Part shown: positions 1-6,519 of the stretch, in pieces
How the letters are laid out: every line of letters begins with the position of its first letter
Numbering within the stretch: position 1 is the stretch's first letter
Source of the DNA: Rubrivivax sp.
GTDB taxonomy: Bacteria > Pseudomonadota > Gammaproteobacteria > Burkholderiales > Burkholderiaceae_C
DNA: 13,145 bases
NCBI GenBank assembly: GCA_020851615.1
Contig: JADZCL010000297.1
Coordinates: forward strand, 1-13,145
Direction of reading: 5' to 3'
Notes under the pieces: model-generated
Told to the model about the DNA's origin: nothing
What the model saw: the letters and a program-made list of their open reading frames with translations, nothing else
The model's database searches: none
Program-made: the position numbers and the translations under genes

Positions 1-210
1 ATGAATGACGAACCCCTCCGGGCCGGAGCCGGGAGGGGCGGGTGGCCTATGCCACCGATGGGGCTCCGGAGGTATCGAGTCCGGGGCTCCTGACGCGCAG
101 GGACTGCGCCGTCGTGGGGTACCTGCATGGCAGGCACGTGAAGAGTAGGCCACTGACGCCGAGGATGCAATCGCTTTCGCCTATGCAGGCTGCGTCCTCG
201 AAAGCCTGGC
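1..210. other. Non-coding, inverted-repeat-rich stretch downstream of ubiD
   Basis: I find no convincing gene here on either strand. Short open frames exist but have no family signature and no ribosome binding site. The stretch is dense in inverted repeats: a G+C hairpin at 13-38 (CCCCTCC against GGAGGGG), a perfect hairpin at 41-56 (GGTGGC, loop CTAT, GCCACC), a hairpin at 122-134 (CCTGC, loop ATG, GCAGG) and a larger branched one at 160-200. GGGGCTCC occurs twice, at 60-67 and 83-90. On the minus strand this would be the 3' trailer of the ubiD transcript. It could instead be part of a small structured RNA or of an intergenic repeat family. No T-tract follows any of the stems. Confidence 0.45.
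160..200 (-). terminator. Large hairpin just after ubiD, possible transcript end
   Basis: Bases 160-169 (CGAGGATGCA) pair with 191-200 (TGCGTCCTCG) in a 10-bp stem with one G-U pair. Inside the loop a smaller hairpin, GCCT-ATGC-AGGC, lies at 179-190. The structure begins 10 bases after the ubiD stop codon on the minus strand, where a terminator or a 3'-end-protecting stem would be expected. The minus-strand bases after the stem contain no run of T, so a classic intrinsic terminator is not supported. Folding is by eye. Confidence 0.35.
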
Positions 211-1767
211 TCAGCCGGTCGCGAGGAGTCGTTCGACCAGCGCAGCGGTGCGCTCCAGCACACCCGCGTCCATCGTGATCGGCCGGCCCCATTCGCGTGC
301 AGTCTCGCCAGGCCATTTGTGCGTGGCGTCCAGCCCCATCTTTCCGCCCAGTCCGCTCACCGGAGAGGCGAAGTCGAGGTAGTCGATCGGCGTATTGCCG
401 ACCAACGTGGTGTCGCGCACCGGGTCCATGCGCGTGGTGATCGCCCACACCACCTCCTTCCAGTCGCGGATGTCCACGTCGTCGTCGGTGACGACGATGA
501 ACTTGGTGTACATGAACTGGCGCAGGAAGCTCCACAGCCCGAACATCACCCGCTTGGCGTGGCCCGGATAGGCCTTGCGGATGCTGACCACCGCCAGCCT
601 GTAGCTGCAGCCTTCGGGCGGCAGGTGGAAGTCGACGATCTCGGCGAACTGCTTCTGCAGAATGGGCACGAAGACCTCGTTGAGCGCCATGCCGAGCACC
701 GCCGGCTCGTCCGGCGGCTTGCCGGTGTAGGTGCTGTGATAGATGGCGCCCTCGCGGCGCGTCAGGCGCTGCACCTCGAAGACCGGGAACCAGTCCTGCT
801 CGTTGTAGTAGCCGGTGTGGTCCCCGAAGGGGCCTTCGAGCGCGTGCAGGTAGCCGCCGCGCTCGCGCAGCGGCACGCCGTGCTCGGAGCGACCCTCTAA
901 GCCTGCCGCCGCGCTGGCGATATGCCCTTCGAGAACGATCTCCGCACGTGCGGGCACCTGCAGCATCAAGTCGCCCTCGCCCACCTCGGTGTCGGCAACC
1001 TCCGTGCGTGCACCGCGCAGCAGGCCGGCGAACTGGTACTCGGAGAGGTTGTCGGGCACCGGCGTCACGGCGCCCAGCATCGTGGCCGGATCGGCGCCCA
1101 GCGCCACCGCCACCGGGAAGGGCCGGCCGGGATGGGCGCGCGCGAACTCGGCGAAGTCCAGCGCCCCACCGCGATGGGCCAGCCAGCGCATGATGAGCTG
1201 GCGCGCGCCGATCAGCTGCTGGCGGTAGATGCCCAGGTTCTGGCGGGCACGCGGCCGTGCCACCGATTGCGGTCCGCGCGTGACCACCAGGCCCCAGGTG
1301 ATGAGCGGCCCCGCGTCACCGGGCCAGCAGGTCTGCAGCGGCAGCCGCGTGAGGTCGATCTCGTCGCCCTGCAATGCCTCGGTCTGGCATACCGGCCGAC
1401 CGACCCTCGCCGGCTTCATGTCCCACAGCGCACGCGCCAGCGTGAACAGCCGGCCGGCATCGCGCAGCGCGCGGGGCGGATCGGGCTCCTTCAGCGCGGC
1501 GAGCAGACTGCCGACTTCGCGGAGATCGGCCACCGACTCCGCTCCCATGCCCAGAGCCACCCGTTCAGGGGTGCCAAAGAGATTGATCAGCACGGGAGTG
1601 GAAGAACCCAGCGGCTTGGTGAACAGCACCGCGGGTCCACCCGCACGCAGCAATCGGTCGCCAACGGCTGTCATTTCGAGCCGCGGCGACACGGATTCGG
1701 CCGTCCGGCGCAACTGGCCGCGCGCCTCGAGCTGTGTCAGGAAGTCTCGCAGATCGCGGTAGTTCAT
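211..1767 (-). CDS. ubiD: UbiD, prenylated-FMN-dependent 3-octaprenyl-4-hydroxybenzoate decarboxylase
   Basis: UbiD removes the carboxyl group of 3-polyprenyl-4-hydroxybenzoate in ubiquinone synthesis, using prenylated FMN made by UbiX. The protein is 518 aa; E. coli UbiD is slightly shorter at about 497. The segment NLGIYRQQ (residues 177-184) carries the Asn and Arg that match the cofactor and catalytic Asn/Arg of the family, and [13 protein letters not shown] starts at 311, so E311 and D316 match the acidic pair of the E-R-E/D catalytic set. The C-terminal blocks [29 protein letters not shown] and [21 protein letters not shown] are textbook UbiD. The start is the ATG read from 1767 downward, giving the usual [10 protein letters not shown] beginning; the reading frame stays open further upstream but that part is not UbiD-like. 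No clear ribosome binding site precedes it. About 20 extra residues lie between LEGHI (279-283) and LEGPFGD (310-316) relative to the E. coli form. It is divergent from the lytic transglycosylase gene. Confidence 0.96.
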   Translation of the reverse strand: MNYRDLRDFLTQLEARGQLRRTAESVSPRLEMTAVGDRLLRAGGPAVLFTKPLGSSTPVLINLFGTPERVALGMGAESVADLREVGSLLAALKEPDPPRALRDAGRLFTLARALWDMKPARVGRPVCQTEALQGDEIDLTRLPLQTCWPGDAGPLITWGLVVTRGPQSVARPRARQNLGIYRQQLIGARQLIMRWLAHRGGALDFAEFARAHPGRPFPVAVALGADPATMLGAVTPVPDNLSEYQFAGLLRGARTEVADTEVGEGDLMLQVPARAEIVLEGHIASAAAGLEGRSEHGVPLRERGGYLHALEGPFGDHTGYYNEQDWFPVFEVQRLTRREGAIYHSTYTGKPPDEPAVLGMALNEVFVPILQKQFAEIVDFHLPPEGCSYRLAVVSIRKAYPGHAKRVMFGLWSFLRQFMYTKFIVVTDDDVDIRDWKEVVWAITTRMDPVRDTTLVGNTPIDYLDFASPVSGLGGKMGLDATHKWPGETAREWGRPITMDAGVLERTAALVERLLATG

Positions 1768-1771
1768 TTGT

Positions 1772-1792
1772 AACCAGAATAACGAACTGGTT
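1772..1792. promoter_or_regulatory. Inverted repeat close to the ubiD start
   Basis: AACCAG (1772-1777) and CTGGTT (1787-1792) form a 6-bp inverted repeat with a 9-base spacer. The near arm lies 5 bases from the ubiD start codon. A third ACCAG copy lies at 1804-1808. The region is unusually A+T-rich for this genome and must contain the ubiD promoter on the minus strand, but I cannot assign clear -35 and -10 boxes in that direction. It could be an operator or simply the core of the divergent promoter region. Confidence 0.3.
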
Positions 1793-1800
1793 TTATATTC

Positions 1801-1829
1801 TTGACCAGGTATGTAGCGCTTCCTAGAAT
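1801..1829 (+). promoter_or_regulatory. Sigma-70-type promoter toward the lytic transglycosylase gene
   Basis: TTGACC at 1801-1806 and TAGAAT at 1824-1829 are separated by exactly 17 bases. Each box differs from the consensus (TTGACA, TATAAT) by one base. Transcription would start near 1836, which gives an untranslated leader of about 175 bases before the start codon at 2012. It is the best-matching promoter I found by eye in the window. It probably drives the lytic transglycosylase gene and could also serve glyA and nrdR. Confidence 0.6.
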
Positions 1830-1842
1830 TTCCGCCGTACCG

Positions 1843-1854
1843 AGGGTTAACCCT
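1843..1854. promoter_or_regulatory. Perfect 12-bp palindrome AGGGTTAACCCT, possible operator
   Basis: The 12 bases are a perfect palindrome at about +8 to +19 relative to the transcription start predicted from the upstream promoter. That is a typical place for a repressor site. I do not recognise the motif as the site of a named regulator, so its role is inferred from position and symmetry only. Confidence 0.35.
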
Positions 1855-1962
1855 TGTTTGCTGGCGCCGCCCCAGGCTTGGCGCAGGCATCTGGAAGTTC
1901 CGCGCACCCCGGCTCGAATCGAAGCGGGCGCGTGTCGGATGATTATTACCGTCAGGCCTGCA

Positions 1963-1978
1963 CCCGTTGCACAACGGG
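1963..1978 (+). other. Hairpin in the leader of the lytic transglycosylase gene
   Basis: CCCGTT (1963-1968) and AACGGG (1973-1978) make a perfect 6-bp stem with the tetraloop GCAC. It ends 22 bases before the ribosome binding site at 2001-2007. No T-tract follows, so it is not a classic terminator. It may be a leader structure or a chance inverted repeat. Confidence 0.35.
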
Positions 1979-2011
1979 CTGCTGCTCGAGACGGCCACGG
2001 AAAGGAGCAAG

Positions 2012-2875
2012 ATGAAGGCCACGCAAATTCTGCGCAGAGCACCGCGTGCCTGTGCAAGGACGATGGGCATCTTCCTGCGTGATGTGGGCCACGGCCTGCT
2101 CGAGATCAGCCACAACACCCTGGCCCTGGTCGGCCTGGCGGTGGTTGCAGTCCTGGTGTTCGGCGCCGGGCGCGCCGAGCTGCGCGAGCAGGTGGAGGCC
2201 CAGGCCTTGCAGTGGCTGCAGGGACGCCAGGACGAGCGCGCCTTGCAGGCTGGCGACGTCCTGTCCGGCCTGGGTGAGCAGACCGCGGTGACGCGGGCCA
2301 CTGCCGTCGACCCGCGCGAACTCACGCGGGAACAGACCGCGGTGGCGCAGTGGATCGCCCGCCGCTACCGCGTTGCGCCCGAGCCGATCGGCCGTCTGGT
2401 GCAGGAGGCCTGGACCGTCGGCAGCCGGGCCAAGCTGGACCCCACGCTGATTCTGGCCATCATGGCCATCGAATCGAGCTTCAACCCCTTCGCGCAGAGC
2501 ACCGTCGGCGCACAAGGGCTGATGCAGGTGATGACGCGCGTGCACGACGACAAGTACGAGGCCTTCGGCGGTGTGCATGCCGCCTTCGACCCCGTCAGCA
2601 ACCTGCGCGTCGGCGTACAGGTGCTCAAGGATTGCATCGCCCGCGCAGGCGGCCTCTACGAGGGCCTGCGCTTCTACGTCGGCGCAGCCAACCTGGACAG
2701 CGACAGCGGCTACGCCGGCCGCGTCATGGGCGAGCAGGCCAACCTGCGTGCGGTGGCCGACGGCCGCAGGCTGCCGGTCAACGCGCCCATCGTGGCACCG
2801 CCGCCAGCGCCCACGCCGGCTGCGCAGCCCGATTCGCAGAACACGCCACCGGCGCAACTGGCCCTCCTGCGCTGA
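2012..2875 (+). CDS. Membrane-anchored lytic transglycosylase, SLT domain
   Basis: Predicted murein lytic transglycosylase that cleaves the MurNAc-GlcNAc bond of peptidoglycan. The start is the ATG at 2012 because AAAGGAG lies 4 bases upstream (2001-2007); an in-frame ATG at 1967 lacks such a site. The 287-aa protein has a basic N-terminus, one hydrophobic segment at about residues 36-53 (no lipobox, so a signal anchor rather than a lipoprotein) and an SLT/lysozyme-like domain from about 125 to 235. [15 protein letters not shown] carries the family's catalytic Glu (E154), followed by the conserved GAQGLMQVM and later [17 protein letters not shown]. The tail is Pro/Ala-rich with no recognised fold. 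It most likely acts in the periplasm while anchored to the inner membrane. It is followed by glyA after 41 bases; no functional link is evident. The exact transglycosylase subfamily is not resolved, so no gene symbol is given. Confidence 0.88.
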   Translation: MKATQILRRAPRACARTMGIFLRDVGHGLLEISHNTLALVGLAVVAVLVFGAGRAELREQVEAQALQWLQGRQDERALQAGDVLSGLGEQTAVTRATAVDPRELTREQTAVAQWIARRYRVAPEPIGRLVQEAWTVGSRAKLDPTLILAIMAIESSFNPFAQSTVGAQGLMQVMTRVHDDKYEAFGGVHAAFDPVSNLRVGVQVLKDCIARAGGLYEGLRFYVGAANLDSDSGYAGRVMGEQANLRAVADGRRLPVNAPIVAPPPAPTPAAQPDSQNTPPAQLALLR

Positions 2876-2876
2876 G

Positions 2877-2898
2877 GCCCCCAGGTACACTGGTGGGC
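2877..2898 (+). other. Hairpin and -10-like box in the transglycosylase-glyA gap
   Basis: GCCCCCAG (2877-2884) pairs with CTGG-T-GGGC (2890-2898), an 8-bp stem with one bulged T and the 5-base loop GTACA. The bases after it are TTCACC, so the U-tract of a strong terminator is missing. TACACT at 2886-2891, within the loop and right arm, also resembles a -10 box 25 bases before the glyA ATG, but I see no convincing -35. It could be a weak terminator, a glyA promoter core, or both. Confidence 0.35.
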
Positions 2899-2916
2899 TT
2901 CACCAAGCAGCCTGCC

Positions 2917-4167
2917 ATGTTCGACCGCAAAACCTCCACCATCGCCGGCGTCGACCCGGAGATCTGGGCCGCCATCCAGTCCGAAGACCGCCGCCAGGAA
3001 GAGCACATCGAGCTCATTGCGTCGGAGAACTACGCCAGCCCCGCGGTGATGGCCGCACAAGGCAGTCAGCTCACCAACAAGTACGCCGAGGGCTACCCGG
3101 GGCGTCGCTACTACGGCGGCTGCGAGCATGTCGACGTGGTCGAGCAACTCGCCATCGAGCGCCTGAAGCAGCTCTACGGCGCAGGCTTTGCCAACGTGCA
3201 GGCCAATTCGGGCAGTCAGGCCAACCAGTCGGTCTTCTTCGGTCTGCTGCAGCCCGGCGACACCATCATGGGCATGAGCCTGGCAGAAGGCGGTCACCTC
3301 ACGCACGGGATGGCGCTCAACATGAGCGGCAAGTGGTTCAAGGTCGTGAGCTACGGGCTGGACGCCCAGGAGGCGATCGACTACGACGCGATGGAACGGC
3401 TGGCACACGCGCAGCGGCCCCGCCTGATCATCGCCGGCGCCAGCGCCTACAGCCTGCGCATCGATTTTGAGCGCTTCGCCCGGGTGGCCAAGGCCGTGGG
3501 TGCCTACCTGATGGTCGACATGGCGCACTACGCCGGGCTGATCGCTGCGGGCGTGTACCCGAACCCGGTGCCGCACGCCGACGTGGTCACGAGCACCACA
3601 CACAAGAGCCTGCGCGGCCCGCGCGGGGGCATCGTCGTCACCAACAACGAAGAGATCGCCAAGAAGATCAACAGCGCGATCTTTCCCGGCCTGCAGGGCG
3701 GGCCGCTGATGCACGTCATCGCCGCCAAGGCGGTCGCGTTCAAGGAAGCGCTGGACCCCGCGTTCAAGACCTACCAGCAGCAGGTCGTGGCCAATGCGCG
3801 CGTGCTGGCCGAGACCTTGGCCGAGCGCGGGCTGCGCATCGTCAGCGGCCGCACCGAGAGCCACGTGATGCTGGTCGACCTGCGGCCCAAGGGCCTGACC
3901 GGCAAAGAGGCCGAGGCGGTCCTCGGGCGTGCGCACATCACCTGCAACAAGAACGGCATCCCCAACGACCCGCAGAAGCCCATGGTCACCAGCGGCATCC
4001 GTCTGGGCAGCCCCGCCATGACCACGCGCGGCTTCAAGGAAGAGCAAAGCCGCCAGACCGCGCACCTGATCGCCGACGTGCTCGACCACCCGCAGGACGA
4101 GGCGGCCATCGCCAGCGCGCGTGCCAAGGTCGCCGCGCTGACGGCAGCCTTCCCCGTCTATCGCTGA
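2917..4167 (+). CDS. glyA: Serine hydroxymethyltransferase (GlyA)
   Basis: A cytosolic PLP enzyme that converts serine and tetrahydrofolate to glycine and 5,10-methylene-tetrahydrofolate, the main source of one-carbon units for purines, thymidylate and methionine. The 416-aa length is normal for bacterial GlyA. Visible signatures are [15 protein letters not shown] (30-44), [17 protein letters not shown] (54-70), the SGSQAN block near 98-103, [12 protein letters not shown] with D201 and H204 that hold the PLP ring, and [14 protein letters not shown] with the Schiff-base lysine K230. The C-terminal [15 protein letters not shown] is also standard. The ATG at 2917 gives the usual MFDRK-type beginning. 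No good Shine-Dalgarno is seen. nrdR follows after 30 bases, a common pairing in betaproteobacteria. No glycine riboswitch fits in the 41-base upstream gap. Confidence 0.98.
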   Translation: MFDRKTSTIAGVDPEIWAAIQSEDRRQEEHIELIASENYASPAVMAAQGSQLTNKYAEGYPGRRYYGGCEHVDVVEQLAIERLKQLYGAGFANVQANSGSQANQSVFFGLLQPGDTIMGMSLAEGGHLTHGMALNMSGKWFKVVSYGLDAQEAIDYDAMERLAHAQRPRLIIAGASAYSLRIDFERFARVAKAVGAYLMVDMAHYAGLIAAGVYPNPVPHADVVTSTTHKSLRGPRGGIVVTNNEEIAKKINSAIFPGLQGGPLMHVIAAKAVAFKEALDPAFKTYQQQVVANARVLAETLAERGLRIVSGRTESHVMLVDLRPKGLTGKEAEAVLGRAHITCNKNGIPNDPQKPMVTSGIRLGSPAMTTRGFKEEQSRQTAHLIADVLDHPQDEAAIASARAKVAALTAAFPVYR

Positions 4168-4173
4168 GCCGGT

Positions 4174-4185
4174 CGCGCATGCGCG
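4174..4185. other. 12-bp palindrome between glyA and nrdR
   Basis: CGCGCATGCGCG is a perfect palindrome in the 30-base gap between the glyA stop and the nrdR start. It could form a 4- to 5-bp hairpin in RNA or be a protein site. With only G and C apart from one AT pair, chance is a fair explanation in a genome of this composition. Confidence 0.3.
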
Positions 4186-4197
4186 GCGGCAGCCCCG

Positions 4198-4641
4198 ATG
4201 CACTGCCCGTTCTGTGACCATGCCGAGACCCAGGTCGTCGAGACGCGCGAGTCCGACGAGGGCGACGTCATCCGCCGCCGCCGCCGCTGCCTGAAGTGCG
4301 AGAAGCGCTTCACCACCTACGAGCGCATCGAGATCGCGCTGCCCGCAGTGGTCAAGCGCGACGGCGCCCGCGTCGAGTTCGACCCGCGCAAGCTGCGCGC
4401 ATCGATGCTGCTGGCGCTGCGCAAGCGACCGGTGAGCGTCGAGCAGGTGGACGCCGCGCTCGACCGCATCCGCGACAAGCTGCTCGCCAGTGGCGCACGG
4501 GAGCTGCCGAGCACCCGCCTGGGTGAGCTGGTGATGCGCGAGCTCAAGCGCATCGACAAGGTGGCCTACGTGCGCTTTGCCTCCGTCTACCGCAGCTTCG
4601 AGGACGTCGACGAGTTCCGCCAGCTGATCCAGGACATCTGA
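4198..4641 (+). CDS. nrdR: Transcriptional repressor NrdR
   Basis: NrdR represses ribonucleotide reductase operons when bound nucleotides signal that dNTPs are plentiful. The protein is 147 aa, close to the usual 150. A zinc ribbon fills residues 1-40, with CPFC (C3, C6) and CLKC (C31, C34) and the basic stretch IRRRRRC between them, followed by the family-specific [11 protein letters not shown]. The ATP-cone domain covers about 49-139 ([16 protein letters not shown] through [19 protein letters not shown]). The start at 4198 gives MHCPFC, matching the family. It sits directly behind glyA; both serve nucleotide and one-carbon supply. No reductase genes and no recognisable NrdR boxes are in the window, so its targets lie elsewhere. 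Confidence 0.97.
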   Translation: MHCPFCDHAETQVVETRESDEGDVIRRRRRCLKCEKRFTTYERIEIALPAVVKRDGARVEFDPRKLRASMLLALRKRPVSVEQVDAALDRIRDKLLASGARELPSTRLGELVMRELKRIDKVAYVRFASVYRSFEDVDEFRQLIQDI

Positions 4642-4653
4642 CGCAGGCACCCA

Positions 4654-4674
4654 CCCCGGCCGGGGGAAGGCCTT
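4654..4674. terminator. G+C palindromes after nrdR, possible weak terminator
   Basis: CCCCGGCCGGGG (4654-4665) and AAGGCCTT (4667-4674) are two adjacent perfect palindromes starting 12 bases after the nrdR stop codon. They could fold into short hairpins and separate the glyA-nrdR unit from the pilin genes. There is no T-tract, so termination without Rho is not supported. The rest of the gap to 4778 shows no gene. Confidence 0.35.
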
Positions 4675-4741
4675 GCGTGGGCCCCCATCGGAGAACCGCT
4701 CCGACCCGCGCGCGGGGGACGCGCACGCACATCGGGCTTCC

Positions 4742-4747
4742 TACAGT
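4742..4747 (+). promoter_or_regulatory. -10-like box before the first pilin gene
   Basis: TACAGT lies 31 bases before the ATG at 4779, in the context CCTACAGTGG. Similar TACACT and TACAAT boxes precede glyA and ribBX. No -35 box at 16-18 bases is convincing, so this is a weak candidate for the start of the pilin operon's transcript. Confidence 0.3.
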
Positions 4748-4778
4748 GGCGTGTCGTCAACGCCACCCGGACCCTGCG

Positions 4779-5321
4779 ATGAGCCGCCACCCCGCCACCC
4801 GCCGCCCCGGCCAGCACGGCCTGACCCTGGTCGAAGCCTGCATCGCAGTCGCCATCACCTGCATCCTTTTGGCCGGCATGCTGCCAAGCATGCAGCAGTT
4901 GCGCCAGCGCCAGCACCTGCATGGCCTGGCCGCCCAGCTCGAGACCGATCTGCACCTCGCGCGCAGCGAGGCGGTGGCACGCAACCGCATCGTGCGCCTG
5001 GCCTTTGCCGGCAGCGGCGCGCAGGCCTGCTGGGCGATCCACACCGGCAACCCTGGGGCCTGCTCCTGCCAGAGCGGTCAATGCAGCGCCGGCGGCGAGC
5101 TGTTGGCCACCCGTTCGGTGGCAGCGAGTCCCGAGGTTTCGGTCAGCTCCAACTCGACGAGCCTCGCCTTCAGCCCCCGCCACGGCACCGTCACGCCGAC
5201 GGCGACCATGCGTGTGCGCCACAGCCGCGGCGACGAGGTCCGTCTCGTCATCAACCTGACCGGCCGCGTGCGCAGCTGCACGCCAACGGCGGGGCTCACG
5301 GCCTTCCAGCCCCTCTGCTGA
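4779..5321 (+). CDS. FimT/GspH-type minor pseudopilin with GRVR motif (first copy)
   Basis: A type IV minor pilin of the GspH/FimT family, 180 aa. The prepilin signal is clear: a 14-residue basic leader ending QHG, then LTLVEACIAVAITCILLAG, with cleavage after G14 by PilD and Glu at +5 of the mature protein. A GspH-like beta domain follows, with LARSEAVARN near 60-69, ACW at 83-85, a CxC...C cluster at C95, C97 and C102, and the C-terminal block NLTGRVRSC with GRVR at 162-165. FimT proteins of this kind prime the pilus in the inner membrane, and a C-terminal GRxR motif has been linked to DNA binding in transformation. The ATG at 4779 gives a leader of normal length; upstream in-frame ATGs would make it too long. 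Two hairpins separate it from pilE, so it may be transcribed somewhat independently. Confidence 0.85.
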   Translation: MSRHPATRRPGQHGLTLVEACIAVAITCILLAGMLPSMQQLRQRQHLHGLAAQLETDLHLARSEAVARNRIVRLAFAGSGAQACWAIHTGNPGACSCQSGQCSAGGELLATRSVAASPEVSVSSNSTSLAFSPRHGTVTPTATMRVRHSRGDEVRLVINLTGRVRSCTPTAGLTAFQPLC

Positions 5322-5322
5322 G

Positions 5323-5354
5323 CCCCGCGAATGCGGGGTCAGCCGACCGTCGGC
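5323..5354 (+). other. Two tandem hairpins between the first fimT-like gene and pilE
   Basis: CCCCGC-GAAT-GCGGGG (5323-5338) begins right after the stop codon at 5321 and is a perfect 6-bp stem with a tetraloop. GCCGA-CCG-TCGGC (5342-5354) follows 3 bases later. Neither has a T-tract. The 101-base gap also holds a direct repeat GCACTGGC at 5358-5365 and 5383-5390, start to start 25 bases. These may slow transcription or protect RNA ends between the first gene and the rest of the cluster. Confidence 0.4.
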
Positions 5355-5422
5355 CCTGCACTGGCGACAAGCGGTCGCAACCGCACTGGCTCCAACCGCG
5401 TCTGACACCCGAGAATCGCCGC

Positions 5423-5896
5423 ATGCACAAGCTTGCGCTGCCATCCCGCTCCCGCCAGTGCGGCTTCTCGCTGATGGAGCTGATGATCGCCATCGTCGTG
5501 GTCGGCATCCTGGCCAGCATCGCCTACCCCTCGTTCATGGGCGCCATCCGCAAGAGCCGGCGCGCCGAGGCCATCAGCGCGCTGAACCAGCTGCAGCAGG
5601 CACAGGAGCGCTTTCGCGCCAACAACCTTCAGTACAGCAGCAATCTGAGCGCCGCGCCAAGCGCCACGCCACCTGGGTTGGGCCTGCCCAGTACCACGCC
5701 GGGTGGCTACTACACGATCGCCATCGCCTCGGCGAGCGCTACCGGCTATGAAGCATCCGCCACCGCCGTCAGCGGCAGCAGCCAGGCCGCCGACAGCGCC
5801 TGTGCCACGCTGGGCGTACGCATGACGAACGCCACCCACGAGTACGCCGCCAACGCCGGCGCGTGGGCGACGAGCAATCCATGCTGGGCGCGTTGA
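5423..5896 (+). CDS. pilE: PilE-like type IV minor pilin
   Basis: A 157-aa prepilin-like protein. The leader ends RQCG with cleavage after G14, then FSLMELMIAIVVVGILASIAYPSF, a canonical type IVa pilin N-terminal helix with Glu at +5. The long amphipathic helix continues with RKSRRAEAISALNQLQQAQERFRANN (43-68). GYYTIAIAS (95-103) starts the beta sheet, and C127 and C154 near the end are placed to form the D-region disulfide. This is the pattern of PilE minor pilins in pseudomonads and Burkholderiales rather than of the abundant major pilin, and the ComP DNA-receptor pilins of other betaproteobacteria share the same overall layout, so that role cannot be excluded. The ATG at 5423 gives the expected short leader. 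The next pilin gene begins 2 bases after its stop. Confidence 0.85.
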   Translation: MHKLALPSRSRQCGFSLMELMIAIVVVGILASIAYPSFMGAIRKSRRAEAISALNQLQQAQERFRANNLQYSSNLSAAPSATPPGLGLPSTTPGGYYTIAIASASATGYEASATAVSGSSQAADSACATLGVRMTNATHEYAANAGAWATSNPCWAR

Positions 5897-5898
5897 TC

Positions 5899-6519
5899 AT
5901 GGCCGCCAGCAAGCGCTCCAGTGCGGTCGGCTTCACGCTGATCGAGCTGCTCGTCGTGATGGTGCTGATGTCCATCCTGATCGCACTGGTCGCGCCGTCC
6001 TTCACCGACACGATCGCCTTGCAGCGCCTGCGCGGTGCGCACGACCAGCTCGCCACCGACGTGCAGTTCACACGCACCGAGGCGGCGCGTCTGGGGACTT
6101 TCGTCCACCTGCGCGTGCAACCCAAGGCGGCCGGGAAAGACGCCTGCTACATCATCTTCAGCGACACCTATGCCGACGCCGCGCTGCGCAACTTCTCCAC
6201 CCCGTGCGACTGCACGCTGCCAGCTGGCTCGCGCTGTCCGTCCAGCGGCTCGTCGCCCACGACGCGAGAGCTCAAGACCGTGACCCTGGCGGCGTTCACC
6301 GGACTCGACCTGGCGGCCATCAACCTGTCCCAGGTCGGCTTCGACCCTGTCACCGGCATGATGCTGGCGCGGACCTACGACCTCATGCCAGCCCCCAAGG
6401 AGTTCATCGTCGACACCTTGCTGGACAGCCCGCGCCGCCTGCAGTTGCAGGTGGGTTTCACGGGTCGGGTGCGCGTCTGCGCGCCCGCCGGGTCGACAAT
6501 CAAGGCCACCGCATGTTGA
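5899..6519 (+). CDS. FimT/GspH-type minor pseudopilin with GRVR motif (second copy)
   Basis: A second GspH/FimT-family pilin, 206 aa from the ATG at 5899. That start was chosen because it gives a 10-residue leader before cleavage after G11 and lies 2 bases past the pilE stop; in-frame ATGs at 5863 and 5881 would overlap pilE and lengthen the leader. FTLIELLVVMVLMSILIALVAPSF is the N-terminal helix with Glu at +5. It resembles the first copy in layout: LATDVQFTRTEAARLG (51-66), ACY at 82-84, C103, C105 and C113, and the ending GFTGRVRVC with GRVR at 189-192. The two probably arose by duplication but are clearly diverged. Its last 7 bases overlap pilW, which indicates translational coupling. 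Confidence 0.85.
   Translation: MAASKRSSAVGFTLIELLVVMVLMSILIALVAPSFTDTIALQRLRGAHDQLATDVQFTRTEAARLGTFVHLRVQPKAAGKDACYIIFSDTYADAALRNFSTPCDCTLPAGSRCPSSGSSPTTRELKTVTLAAFTGLDLAAINLSQVGFDPVTGMMLARTYDLMPAPKEFIVDTLLDSPRRLQLQVGFTGRVRVCAPAGSTIKATAC

Noticed and set aside
60..93. tRNA 3' end or phage attachment site, suggested by GGTATCGAGTCC followed by GGGGCTCC
   Set aside because: The stem encloses 9 bases instead of the 7-base T-loop, and no D-arm, anticodon arm or acceptor stem can be found around it.
1..93. Short open frame starting with ATG at base 1 (30 codons)
   Set aside because: Arg/Gly-rich sequence spanning two hairpins, with no upstream sequence to judge a ribosome binding site and no recognisable product.
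42..278. 78-codon open frame on the plus strand over the end of ubiD
   Set aside because: No ribosome binding site or family resemblance, and it overlaps the conserved end of ubiD on the other strand.
1768..2325. N-terminal extension of UbiD up to 2325
   Set aside because: The extension overlaps the promoter region and the transglycosylase gene, and is unlike any UbiD; the ATG read from 1767 matches the family start.
2876..2916. Glycine riboswitch before glyA
   Set aside because: The 41-base gap is far too short for the aptamer and no matching motif is present.
2710..4650. A very long open frame (646 codons) on the minus strand opposite glyA and nrdR
   Set aside because: It is antisense to two certain genes and has no family signature. 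High third-position GC in the sense genes removes stop codons from the opposite strand.
5358..5401. Sigma-54 promoter before pilE, suggested by TGGC elements
   Set aside because: The GC element is not at the required distance from the GG element for either TGGC copy; spacing is off by about 2 bases for the first and absent for the second.
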